64,000 bases of DNA from Armillaria gallica (taxonomy: Eukaryota; Basidiomycota; Agaricomycetes; Agaricales; Physalacriaceae): assembly GCA_037576215.1 (NCBI GenBank), contig JBANDB010000007.1, positions 5,673,001 through 5,737,000 on the forward strand, given 5' to 3'. Shown piece after piece: positions 33,619 through 45,146 of the stretch. Numbering within the stretch: the first letter of the stretch is position 1; every line of letters begins with the position of its first letter. The notes under the pieces are model-generated. The model had not been told where the DNA came from. It did not search any database and saw nothing but the letters and a program-made list of their open reading frames with translations. Both the position numbers and the translations under genes were made by a program.

Positions 33619-34702
33619 AGAAAGTGGATGTGGGACAGTCTACCATTACTGACAGAGGCACATGGACAAAAAATTTCTGCTGCATAATTTACTGCTTAAA
33701 ACTGCATTTGCTCATGTTCTTGATCAAACTATAGTATATGTCTCGTAAAATGAAGACATTCTGTAAATTCATGCCTCGTAAAACGAAGGCATTGAGCTTG
33801 TAGTGGAAGCTCAGATGAAGAAATGCCAGCAAACTATTTGTGTATGTTTGACAAGCTGAATCCATGCTGGTCAGATTCTCCTGTTCCACATCATGTGACC
33901 TGGCAACAAGCAGGTATCAAGTGTGCACTGCCATGCATGTCAAAATTTCTGGCCCATGGCTCTATATAGCCCTGGATATAACGATATATAAGTCTGTGGT
34001 GAGTTGATGTCGGAAGTAATAAAGTTTTGCAGGGTACGCAGCTATCCGATTAATGAGAGTACAATGTAAGTTAGCTACAAATAATATATAAGATAGAAAA
34101 CAATGTACCTGGCAGTCCATCTTGAGCAACACGGTGAGAAAACTACAAGCTTGTTACATCCTGCTCAGTCTCAATGACTGTGGCCTAGAGCAGCATATAT
34201 TGGACCTAGAAATTTACACATTATAAAGTGGCCAATGCCCTATAGAAGATTTGCCTAATGATTGCTTGGCCAGGCACATAACCACCCATTTGACCCTATA
34301 TGCCACCTCAGATGAATAAATGGCACAATTGTCATAGCCAGCTGACATTGTAAGTGCAAGATAAAGAAGCATTATTAACATCTCTGGCTCAGACTGAATT
34401 GGCTGAACTAAATACAGAGAGTTGGGAAAGTTACCCAAGCATCTCCAATAGTTGCCAACTCATAATCTTATATACCAATTAGATGATGAAAGGTTATATA
34501 TCTAACACATCAAGCAATATCCCAGAGAGTCAGCAAAGTTAACTGAGCATCTCCAGTGCCATCAGCACCAGTTATAAAGAAAAGCAGGAAGCAAAGAGCA
34601 AAAAAAGTGTCCATGACTTTGACAGACATAATCATATGATGATATTGACTACCAAAGTGTGCCTCATTTCCTATCATAAACAGCATGGATTGAATTAAAA
34701 CA
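33619..34702. other. Non-coding
   Basis: Nothing recognised. Short AT-rich stretches with very few CpGs. The minus-strand open frame 34,510-34,752 trails the dioxygenase relic without a known motif. Confidence 0.35.
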
Positions 34703-35836
34703 TTAATTGAATATGATATATCCATCCTTCTCCAAATTACACAAATCTGCATGCTTCAGCACAGTCTTCTCAGAAAAACATGTGAAAACAACATGGCGAC
34801 CAACCATTATAGGTGCATTGCAGTGTGCTAACAGCCATGTCCTAACAGCTAAAACTTGGCCAGATTTCAAAGGAATGTGAATGCCAAGCTGCAGGATACA
34901 AAACTCGCCTCCCTCCCAATCTCCAACAGGAATTATCCATGTCATAGTATGGATGTCATCTGAGAAATCCAGATGAATGTGCTCGCTGGAGCCATCTTTT
35001 ATAGCAATACAAAAGAAGGCTGGTCCAAAGTTCAGGGCTGGTCTCTTCTTGTATGCCTTCTTAAGGCATCGTTGAAGACGATGATGTGCTCTAGGAGAGG
35101 TCATACAAGAGGAACATCAATTTGATGGTAAAACGTACTAGATGCTTCGGCATACAAGTTGAGAGCAGTCCCAACACCAGGCTCTGACAATTTTCAGAAA
35201 GATGTGGTGCTTCATGTATTGAAGTAGATCATCCAAACGAGTAATTGTGGTGGTTTTTTGGTGTCATGCTTCCACAGTTACTGAGGGCTGCCACATCAAA
35301 CATTCCCAAGAACCAACATGCAAAGCACGTTTGGAAGAACGAGGATCATGAGAGTGAATCAAATACCAAGGCTTTGTAGCCATCAAGGCATTGAAACAGG
35401 CAATGATCCCATGTTGAACAGAATGTGGGATAAACCCATTGTAGAGTTTGAAAATAATGGGGACAACAGGAAGACCTGGAGTGGTTTCCAGTTCCTTTAG
35501 CTGGTTGCAGCTGTTCATTTGAAAAATTTTATTATCGATTTCAAGAATGGGTAAGGTTTTTGGGTCCTCAAGGTACTTCTGCTAGATGATCTTTTGCACC
35601 ATCACTTGGTTTTGTCAAATTTTGAGAAACTCAGATGGGATGCAGTCAGTCGTTGTAAACACTAAGAACACTATCAGCTGTAGAGTATATGAATTAGAAA
35701 TTTTTGATGTACCTGTATGCAGCTGTGCCATCTCTGCAGCTTTTGCAGGTCCTCCTTTTGATATCCATTGCTGGAACTTCTGTTCCTGTTTTGCTTTTGA
35801 GTGACCGCCATGGTGGGGTCTCTGTGCACGTGCCAT
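34703..35836 (-). pseudogene. TET/JBP-like 2-oxoglutarate/Fe(II) dioxygenase relic
   Basis: The 133-codon catalytic part (34,703-35,104) keeps the family's key residues: HLD in EHIHLDFSDD (Fe ligands of HxD), the WIIPVGDWEGGEFCI strand, LGIHIPLKSGQVLAVR, the distal His in LLAHCNAPI and the 2-oxoglutarate Arg in GRHVVFTCF. Upstream are KALNFGP-like context, FKLYNGFIPHSVQHGIIACF (35,264-35,518) and a first exon MARAQRPHHGGHSKAKQEQK (35,720-35,836) followed by a GTACAT...TACAG intron. Stops TGA and TAG near 35,590-35,615 and a break between the exon blocks disable it. Family knowledge: basidiomycete TET/JBP proteins oxidise 5-methylcytosine and are often spread with KDZ transposons. No KDZ transposase is seen here. 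Confidence 0.65.
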
Positions 35837-36245
35837 ATGGAATGGTGTAGATGGTGGTATGGTGGAAAGAGGTGTTCGCCTAGGAAGAAGACAGCTGACA
35901 TTTGCACATCAACATACACATGTCATGTTGTCCACTTAGTAACAGTGCCACATCTGGACCCTGGCCCCGGCCAAGATGTTTGTCAGGGGTGGTGCACCAA
36001 AAGCACAGCTACATCAGACGGCTTCAAAGCTGTGATCTGGTAATGTATGTAGGTTGGCAGCGGAGTATGCAGGAAAAGAGACAGAAGTGGCCATTGTGGG
36101 AGTGACATCCAGTGCATCACTTATGCATCAAGCTATAGATATGAAACATGGTGAGTGACAGTAGTTTCCATGGAGAATGAAGGCCTATATTCAACAAATG
36201 TTATAAAGGAATGTGTAAGCACCTAATGCAACACTGATCCCCAGC
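35837..36245. other. Non-coding gap
   Basis: No gene is seen between the dioxygenase relic, which runs leftward, and F-box relic copy 2, which runs rightward. It may contain the divergent promoter remnants. Confidence 0.3.
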
Positions 36246-37470
36246 ATGAGGAAGCCACCACCCCAGGAAACTATGGACGAAATAGTAGAGTTCCTGGGCC
36301 CTCACAACCATGCCAGTTTGGATAATCTTGCGCTCTCAAGTAAAGCATTGCAAAACAGCATCCTACAAGTTCGTTGGAAATGTGTAATGATCTTGGGCCT
36401 CTCTACACACCCTGATAGTGTTGCTGACTTTTTCACTGCATGACCCAGCATTGCAGTACACATTAGGACTATCCGCTTCAGAGCAGGTGCCTTGATAGCG
36501 AGTCACATAGATGGCTTGGAGCATCTTGCAGTCTGCTACACTAACACCAACAAGATAGTCCTCAGTAAAGTGAACTTTATTTATCACAAGGACCTAATCT
36601 TGTTGTTTGTTCCTATCCTCCAAAAGTTCAGGACCATAGAGTTCTACCAGTGCACTGTGACAACCAGCATCTTCAATGCCCTTGCAGAAGGTCAGTTTAT
36701 CATGATGATAGTCTAAAATGTTAATACTTACTCATGTTTTCTGAACAGGAGCCAGTAGCATATGAGAACTCTGATTTCCCTTCAACAATATTGCACATGT
36801 TGGTAATGGGACATTGTCGCTGAACACCCTTGCATTTTTCTCCAGCATAACATCCTTGTTGTTTGCTGCAGATGGGGATGATTATGATGGTGCTGTGATG
36901 GAATACCCATGGTTGGCTAGCATGAAGTGGCCCAGCCTGCAGGATCTTTATGTCAAAGCCCACAATGACAAGGGCATTGCATCTGTGAACAATATACTAG
37001 TTGCAAGTCCATCTGTTCAACATTTGGTGCTTCACATTTGTTGTCAGTCATCCTCATATCTTTTTAGGAATTTAATTCTGATTCTGTTCACAGCATATGT
37101 GCATGTTGATGAGGGCATCAAAGTTGACTTCTCATGTATGAATAGCATGAAGAATTTAGCACTGATGGTGGACTTGAGCGGCATTCAAATGATTGCAGGC
37201 AGTCTCTCAACATTGAAGGGATGAGTTCTCCGGAAAGTAACCATAAATGTCTATGCTGCCTGGAATGATGTGGATGACCAAGACCGAAGTGTCATTGGTC
37301 AATTGGACAGTGCTCTAACACAGCTCATTGATTCTGAGAGATTCCATGGAATGGTCATTGGTTTATACATGATAGATGACAAGTACGACAAGAGTAGGAG
37401 CCAATGGTACATCAAGAACTGTTTCCCCATCATGAGAGGGGCATATGGCATGAAAGTGTGTGTGCAGTAG
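36246..37470 (+). pseudogene. F-box/LRR-like family relic, copy 2
   Basis: The start MRKPPPQETMDEIVEFLGPH, followed by LALSSKALQNSILQVRWKC, fits an F-box: a (P/L)-x-E-x(3)-EIVEFL helix, then a hydrophobic LALSSKAL helix. LRR-like blocks follow: HIRTIRFRAG, IDGLEHLAVCYTNTNKI, LQKFRTIEFYQCTVTTSIF, an intron near 36,690-36,750, then AFFSSITSLLFAADGDDYD, YPWLASMKWPSLQDLYVKAH and NSMKNLALMVDLSG. A TGA at 36,441 (…FTA-stop-PSIAV) and a later TGA at 37,222 interrupt it. Probably once a substrate-binding F-box protein; now broken. Confidence 0.6.
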
Positions 37471-38626
37471 ATGCAGCTAGGACTTCCAATGTGTTACAGT
37501 CTCCTAGTAATAGATCTGAACCAGGGATTCACCTTGTAAAACAACTGTGGTACATTGACTGCTGCCCTATCATTCTCCATCTCGTCATGGGTATAGTGTT
37601 ACAAGTTTACAGAGTCTGACTCTGAGAAGTGATCACCTCACTGCCTCCTGACATATTTATCTTGTGTGTCAAACACGCTCACGAAATGCCAAGGACCAAG
37701 TCCTTTTCAGTGTCTCGCCTCTGGATTGCTCCTGTCATTGTTGCCTCTGGCTCTGACTCTTGCTCAACTGCTTATGCAGTTTCTCATACAATACACCTTT
37801 CTTGCACAATGGGATATCCAAGCGGACCATTGAAAATTCAAAAATCCATATTCAGCTTGGTGACTGAAAGTGACTTAGCGAACACCTCGAAACCATGAAT
37901 ATGATTGAGAGAATCACCTTGTAAAATGACAGTGATGTCTGACCGCATCCCTCATAAAACAAAGAGAGTGACGTGGTAAGGATCTTGACCAACAAGGACA
38001 AAGTACCAGGCCACTATGCCAGGCATGTGTTAACCTTTATGGTGCTGAATCAGAAGTCTAAAGTTTGCTCTTGTTCACCATATGCAAATTCAAGTTTTAC
38101 TTGAATTTCTTCATATCCTTTATCCACCCCATATTCAGGCTTTACATTGGTCATATCCAAAGTGACCATTCAAATCAAACTCGTCCGTTGGGGGTGCAAC
38201 ATCTGTGCTTGCCTGCTTCCTATTCTCTGTCCTACAGGCAGGGACGAAGCCCATATCACAAGTGCAGCTTCCCTTTTGTTGAAAGAGTAGTGCTGTGGGT
38301 TGATGCCTACTCTCATGGGTAGGTGCAGCTGCTAATACTGATTCTTTCAGCTACTATATCAGCTTCAAGCCAAGTTCTGGATTTTTTAAAGGCAGAGTAC
38401 ATTCTTCCTAAACTGGATCGAAGGTAGGGATCCACTTTTACATTTCCCAGCATTGATATTGATGGTCAATGAAGGCATTCAGAAAGGAAAACTATAGATA
38501 CCTTTGACGGTCACACTTACTCTGGCACTTACTATGTGCTGAACACCGACATTTTGAAACCCATTCTCCAATGCCACGACCCACTCCCTGATCCCAATGT
38601 AGCTTGGCCAAACAAACTTATCCCGT
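37471..38626. other. Non-coding with weak F-box-like hint
   Basis: A frame at 37,629-37,898 starts ITSLPPDIFILCVKHA, which resembles an F-box opening but is followed by no supporting repeats. Otherwise nothing is recognised up to the dispersed repeat at 38,627. Confidence 0.3.
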
Positions 38627-39374
38627 TGAAGAGACTCTGTGCACGCAGGCTAGAAATGCAGCAGTGTCGAAGACACTGATCACACTCACACCCAACACTA
38701 CACACACAAACCCTCAAAGTTCTTGGGGGGATATTATGCGATAGAAGCAGATTGAAGCAAAAAAACTAAACTCTCAGAATATACGATACACACGTATAGC
38801 AATAGCGCATGTCATGTATCTAGATCTCTCTAAGTCCAAAGGCTTTTATAACAAGAGGGGCGACCAATGTTGCCAGGCCTCAAGGCAAGGTGTACTGCAA
38901 TACACAATACATCACCACACACCAACAAAACCCTCAATAAGCCTTGCGTGACACACACAGGTGACCACAAAGAACTTAAACACACTCTAAACATGACTCA
39001 AAGCTTGCGCTCTAAGCAGAAACCCTTCAAAACACATCCACTCAAGCCACAGGATTGGAACCTATGTGCTCCAGCTTCCAAAACCGATCGTAGACCCACA
39101 GGGTTTGAACCTGTGCCAATCCAGAGGAACAATAACCAAATAAACCCTGTCCGACAAGCCAAAGGGTTTGAACCTCTGCCGCCTGTAGCACCACGTGTCA
39201 CAAGAAACCCTCAAAACTCAAGAGTGCGTCTGTACTGACACAATATCTCTTATTCTCAGGGTGGAGTGCAAGTCAACCAATCACTCAAACCGTACCCAAG
39301 TCCCCTGCTAGCTTTCTATGCCTCGCGCGCTACTCAAGTCTCTCAAATGTTATCAATAAAAGGTATATTCTCTC
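38627..39374 (-). repeat. Dispersed LTR-like repeat L1 (empty-site copy)
   Basis: 748 bp nearly identical to 59,316-60,062. The left edge is TGAAGAGACTCTG in both copies, with unrelated flanks. On the minus strand it has a TATAAAAGCCTTTGGAC motif (about 38,833-38,850) and finishes CAGAGTCTCTTCA, so it looks like an LTR read right to left (U3-TATA-R-U5 ending in CA). Three T-arm-like motifs occur (38-bp to 65-bp spacing, see findings). It runs on past 39,374 as GCTCGAAGCTAC without interruption, whereas the other copy is split exactly here by a transposon. The right boundary is unknown. Confidence 0.8.
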
Positions 39375-40186
39375 GCTCGAAGCTACAAACTAATCCCAAA
39401 GCTAGAGCATCAAGCGGGAGGCTTGCGTGCAACTACAGTGGGGGTCCGAAGCTTGTACACTATTACTACACTATGGTATTTATACTATGCACTCTACATA
39501 TTAATACAACCTTAAATAGTAACTCTTGGCTGGTGGAACATCCTTTCCTGAGTCCCGGGTATGTTGCCATAATCACGCCATTGCTTGGTGCTTACTCAGA
39601 GCTCTGGCTCAGGGCCAGATCCTGGTCTCTCAGCTGCATGACATCAGTTAATCACGCTATCTGCACATACTGACATTGCCTAGTATTTCCTTGGAGTTGT
39701 AGCCTACCCTGCAACTCTTATTTATGGTAATAATATCTTCTAGTGATTTCCATGGTCTTCTAGGACCACCAGCATCTAGTCTAGGCCTTGCGCACATCGG
39801 CCAAAGTCAGAGACATCGGTCTTACTTCAATTCTAAACACTCTGGGGTCTAGAGCGCTAGTTCCCCGCATGGCAGTTCCCTGCATGGCAGTGCCCCATGC
39901 ATCATAGATCAAGGTTCCACAAAGTATCAATTATCTCCTGAGCTTCATGGGTTCCATTCTTAGCGCACCTTCCATGCATTGTCAGTGTACTCAGTGTCAA
40001 GTGCTGGGGCTTTAGACTTAGTGTGACCCTTATGGTATCACTCTGCAGTTAAGCCTTGTGCTCCACCAAGCATCACTCAAGGAACTTCATTGTCCGCACT
40101 TAGGACACTGTGCTCTAAGGTATATCTCATTGCTTTGGTATCTAGGTCTTATAAAATGTATGTATTGATACATTTCGCAAAATTAC
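39375..40186. other. Continuation of the LTR-like repeat, then non-coding
   Basis: GCTCGAAGCTA here reappears at 63,990-64,000 after the transposon, so at least its first bases belong to repeat L. A duplicated CGCATGGCAGTTCCC / TGCATGGCAGTGCCC pair lies at about 39,865. No coding sequence was recognised. Confidence 0.45.
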
Positions 40187-43176
40187 ATGTGTGATCGCTT
40201 TTCAAGTGTGTCACCATATATGTGTCGTCAGTGGGCATCCTCCATAATGCCATACCAAGGTTTTGTCCCCCACCAAATGTATCTTGCAGTTCATAAAGGA
40301 TATTTGTTCAAATGCCCAAACTATACCTGTGATTCCATTCCTGTAGTGGAATTTGAAGGTAGATGGCAAATGGAGCCTTCCATGCAAAAGGAGTGGAAGA
40401 AGCTCAAATATATGCTGGTTGATCTAAGGCATATTGTTGAAGACACTCAAATACCTTACTGTGTGATGGATTATTACAGATTTCCTTTGCCCTGGGAATA
40501 TGGATATACACAGTAAAGGCTTTCCAAGGATGCAATGGCAGGGACAGCCATGCATGCCTGGGACACATTTTTCATCCTCAGGGTGGAGATTTCTTTTCTG
40601 CTGCATTCTTTGACAGCTGTGCCACACAGTGTATGCGATTGAGAGATCCCTGTTCTGGACATGTTTGGAGGCAAATAGTTAGACTTGATATGTGAGTTGT
40701 GGATATTGTCATGAGGTGGAGGCATATGGAAGGATAGTACTTGCTGCCAGGTGACATCAGCATCAAACACTCCACGTCTAGGTGTCTACTTGGATGTCAC
40801 TACTCCCCATTTTAACTTCTACATCTGGGCATACATAGAAGCAGGTATTCCTGTCTGAATTGACTGGGGGAAGCGACCTGAATTCTACAGTTGTAATGAT
40901 CCAATTCTTACTGAGACATTCAGTCCTGCACAAGAAGCTGATTATACCAGACAAATTGTCAAGGCCCTTTCCCATCATCGTTGCCATGTTTTGCTGGCAT
41001 GTGAAGACATTACCAAGGAGAAACACCAATTTGGTTGGGATGGCTTGCCTGCCTGGGGCTCTCCCATTGAAGATATATCTGAGAGCAGTGTATGGAGTGA
41101 TGCACCTCCACCCCTTCCCATTGTTATTGACAAGGTACAATATGAGCCAATACCAAAGGACTCCACCTCCAATGTTGCCACTGGACAGAGGCTTGGGGAG
41201 ACATGGCAGCAGTTCTTTGAGCATGTTGAAAAGACAGAAAGGAAAGCAATTGCTTTGGAAACACCTTCAGAAAAGCAGAGCCATTTAATGTGGATTCATA
41301 ATGCAACGGCAGGCCACTCTCTGTCAAAAAAGACCATGATGTTTTCTGGGACAAGACAGATGAAAAGGACTACCTAGTTTATCAGCATATACCATGAGAC
41401 TGTGTTGCAGACTACTGGGATGACTACATGCCCTCTCAAAGGAGATTTAGCTGGTTAAGGAATTGTTGGGACCTCAACTATGAATTCAATGCAAATCCGG
41501 CATGTTTGGCTGAGCAGATAGCCAGAGATGAAGAGGAGCTGTTGGACTTTTTTGGAGAGTGGTCAGATACAGCTTTGCATGACTACAATGAAGATAGGTA
41601 CCCACTGGAGCCTAGGCTGAAGGATGTGCTATTCAATGTCAGGATGGGTCAGCATCTTGGAGAGTCATGGCAAGAATTCTTTGAACACATTGATATAGCA
41701 GAAGCCAAAGCTATTCAACAGGAGACTACTTCTGAAAGGCAAACTCGCTTAAAGCACATGCAGGAAGCAAAGGAAAGCCATTTTCCACCTGGTGCCAGCA
41801 TGGTGTTTATATGGGAAGAGGTGGTAGGGAAGAACTATCCAGTTCACCAGCACATACCTGAAGAATACATATTCGACCTGTGCCACACATATGCACCATT
41901 GCAAAGACAGTACAGTTGGCTGAACAACCAATGGGATCTGATCTCTGACCTTGACCCTTCAGCCAACTTCAACCAAGATGATGTCTGCAGTCCCGATTAT
42001 GTATATGAACCTCAAAGTCAGTTTGCGATGCTCAAGAAATGGAACAACCAGTATCAGGATTTATTTGAGCTGGATCCACAATTGTTCATTCCCAAACACC
42101 TTGACGGTCTGACACTGGAAGATGTTTTGCAATCACGGTTTGGTCTAAACTCTCTGTCGTCAGTGTATTTTCTGTGGAGGAATCTTGATTCCAAGGAAAT
42201 CAAAAGAATATGATGGAATGTTTCATGTGGTAAAGCTACCCGCAACTCGCACCACCCAATCTTGGACAGTGATCTAACTTGCTTGGGACTGGGACTACAG
42301 TGGTTGGCCAGGGCTACTGAGAGAAATAGTCAAGGAGAGGCATTCCCTCTTGCAGATGCCTGGTGGGATATCCTTCCTGAAGAAGAGCCGGAACTGTTGA
42401 AGCAAATGGATCCTGACCCCAAAGTTGAACACATACAGTTCACTTGCCTGGATTCTACCCATTATCATATTCATTTTAATCATAGTGGTCTTTCAGCATA
42501 TGAACTTGTGCTGCACTGGGCAACAGACCTCCTATATTGTCTTCATCTCTGTGAAGCCCTCAATATTGATGACTTGGTGGCATAGTTATCAACTATAGGA
42601 TGCTCATTTTCAATGGTGGTTCAGAAACCTGCTTTTTCTGTTGTTCCTCTATGGCCTTGGCTTTCTGAGGTTGTTCCACATCATCAGCATGGATTTGTTC
42701 CCAATATTTCTGATTACAAAGAATATGTTTGGAGAAGGGCCATATTGCTCTCAAGGCCAGCAGTGGCATGCACTGCTATACTACATAGTGGATTGCCATG
42801 GCGGATTGCTATGGAGTATGTCAACCCTGATGATGTATTATTTGCATCTCTGGAAGAAGTCACAAAGATGGGGGTGCATCATTGAGTGATTTCATCTGGT
42901 CAGGATCTGGATATGTGGGAGGATGTGCTGACTGAAGATCAAATTGACATTCTGTGTGGTGTATACCATGTTGAGACATGGTACATGAGATCAGAGGATA
43001 CAAAACAAGATTTGTCTTGGTTTTCAAAGCTGAGTAGTTGGCACAGTAGTGGTTTGGATGTCAGTTTTTGGAGTCCAGATTGTGAGTCTTGGTACAAATT
43101 ATGGGTGGAGATGTATCTATCAGGTGACACTAAGGCAACATGCCTAAATCAAGGTGAATGGAGGTGGAGTATATGA
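40187..43176 (+). pseudogene. Conserved agaricomycete hypothetical protein, broken
   Basis: The pieces lie in order over 3 kb: YLAVHKGYLFKCPNYT, VVEFEGRWQME, DTQIPYCVMDYYRFPLPWEY, then IDWGKRPEFYSCND, GQRLGETWQQFFEHVEKTE, MPSQRRFSWLRNCWDLN, GQHLGESWQEFFEHIDIAE, FIWEEVVGKNYPVHQHIPEE, YSWLNNQWDLISD, EDVLQSRFGLNSL, ELVLHWATDLLYCLHL, VWRRAILLSRPAVACTAI and a tail DVSFWSPDCESWYKLWVE. From memory of agaricomycete proteomes this is a recurrent large family of unknown function with hydrophilic regions. Stops (for example TGA at 41,395 and at 42,211) and frame changes at about 40,517-40,860 break it. The middle module is duplicated (see findings). Confidence 0.65.
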
Positions 43177-43635
43177 TTGTGGAAAGCTGCACAGAAAGTT
43201 GCACAAGGACTCGAGGAGATATCCACAAAATTTGCTCATCTATATATTATATGACATTAAAATATTTTATAGTTTGTACCAGGGCAATAGATACATCTAT
43301 ATAGAGTAAGGCCAATTTGTAACAGCCATAAAAATGTATCAATAATCAAAGATTAGATCCTTAGATGATAATGCTGGTGCCACACAGACCAAGTCACATG
43401 AGCAGTTGTTGTTAATTGCCCAGTGCCGGGCCAGCTTCAACGTTCCTTGCCACTGCCACCTGCTTTTGCACCTAGTGCAATCTTCAGTTTTACAGAAGAT
43501 CTCCACTCTGTGCATTTGCTTCAATTCAGGCCAGGGCTTGCAATCTTGAGTTTTACTTAAGGTCTCCATTGTCAGTGCTACATGCCATGTATTCATAATG
43601 AGAGATTTCTTTACCATACAGACCTCAGTTCTACC
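43177..43635. other. Non-coding
   Basis: No gene was found between the hypothetical-protein relic and F-box relic copy 3. Minus-strand open codons at 43,339-43,617 carry Cys/His pairs but no coherent motif. Confidence 0.35.
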
Positions 43636-44880
43636 TTAATCCCTTGGAACTACTGTAGACACAAACTGTTGCTGACCAAGTCCTCTCATGCATGGCATGA
43701 AGCTATGAACCCACCTCATAAATTCCATATTACCCTTTCCATCAGCAATAAAGGTCTTTATGTCCTCATAGGTAAAATGAAGAGTCAAAAGCTTCAAATC
43801 CCCACTCATAGCAATCCCATATATGATGTGATCTAGGTTGCCAAAGTAGCGCTTGGCCTCTCCATCGTTCTCGCTATAACAGAGCCAGATGATGTGCAGG
43901 TGTATGTATATCATCTATACCTCCTTCAATTTAGTGGAAGTCAATGTGTCCAACAAGCTTTGGAAGTGGAAGTCCATGCACATCCACTCCATTACTTGTA
44001 ACTTTTTACAGGCAGACAAGTCTACTGCTTGCTGCCATACAGGCATGAAACCTAAGGTGATTGTGAGGCTATGTTGAGTTGAATAAGGCTAATATTTCAC
44101 TTTATCAGCTGTGGAGAACATGACCCTCTGAAGAGTTGATATGCTCATGTCTATGGCCTCTTGAAATGCAATGAGATCATGGCAAGTCATGACTTGACTG
44201 GCCAACCAATCCACCTCATGTTCTCCCAAAAACCACCTGCCCACCTCCAGTGCTGCTGCATTTTCCAATCCACTAAAGTCCAAGGAAACACCAGACAGCA
44301 GGGGGAAGTTCAATATGTTGGTCTTCCAGTGCTTCAGGCTGGGTTCAATGAATGTCTGGCCACTGATTTGGATGGTCCAAATGCTATCCATTCCATTTAC
44401 CATTCCCTCCACCTCATTGAAAAAGAGAGCACAGCATGTGAATATGATGTGGTGAATGTGTGGAAGTCCTCTGAACTGTTTGATGCCAAGGACATCTACA
44501 TGCACCATCTGGACTGTCTCAACATTTGTGAGCAGTCCAAGGAGGCTTGTCATTGCATTGATGTCTATGTCATTCCCACACCAGGTCACCTTCCAGAGAA
44601 AGATAAGTAGGTGTTGCTGGTCTGGGTTTGAAAAGAACTCTATGGCCTTGTAGATATCGTGGATGGCCAGTCCACTGGTGGAATCGATGACACTGCCTGA
44701 TTTGAGAATAGGAGAAGATGGTTCACGGTGGACGTAGAGGTTACAAAAGACTCGTTGACGAGCGCCAACAGTAAATTTGCTATTGGCGAGGGCACAACTT
44801 TGAGCTGTCTCTATGCTGTCCGCGGCTGCAAGTGTCACGAACTTGTCAATGAGCTCTTGCAGATAGGGCTGGAAGGGCAT
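43636..44880 (-). pseudogene. F-box/LRR-like family relic, copy 3
   Basis: The 263-codon frame 44,089-44,880 begins MPFQPYLQELIDKFVTLA and ASCALANSKF-like text (AQSCALANSKFTVGARQRVF), an F-box-type N-terminus. LRR-like lines follow: LLGLLTNVETVQMVHVDVLG, GLPHIHHIIFTCCALFF and FPLLSGVSLDFSGLEN. A short intron-like stretch (about 44,060-44,095) leads to LTITLGFMPVW and KKLQVMEWMCMDFH, then a last part (43,636-43,914) with LRYLHIIW-like and LKLLTLHFTYEDIKTF. This is the most nearly intact N-terminus of the family in the window, but the splice junctions do not keep the frame as read, so I call it a probable pseudogene. Confidence 0.6.
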
Positions 44881-45146
44881 TCCTGCACAGAGGGTATCAT
44901 AATGGGCATATTCTTTGTCTTATATATGTATTCTGATGGTAATGCTGGAAATATGTTACCTTACCTGGTCAACATACAAGCACGTAGAATACATGAAACA
45001 TGTTATTGTGGTGAAGGTCCCACGTCTCTTTCGATGGCTGTTTGAAGATATGTACAGGGATGTTGAAACATACCCCCCTCGTCCCAACACACACATACAC
45101 ATGTACTTCTTAACCAGGCCTGCATACTGCTTCATTTGTTAGCAAA

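Noticed and set aside
36814..37224. 136-codon frame as an independent gene
   Set aside because: It aligns with the LRR-like part of the relic at 33 kb and follows the F-box start at 36,246, so it is an exon of that relic.
38867..39238. 123-codon plus-strand frame in repeat L1
   Set aside because: It overlaps the T-arm-like motifs and the equivalent frame is not maintained in L2, so it is not protein-coding.
44161..44610. 149-codon plus-strand frame
   Set aside because: It is the antisense shadow of the F-box/LRR-like relic on the minus strand, which has the recognisable motif order.
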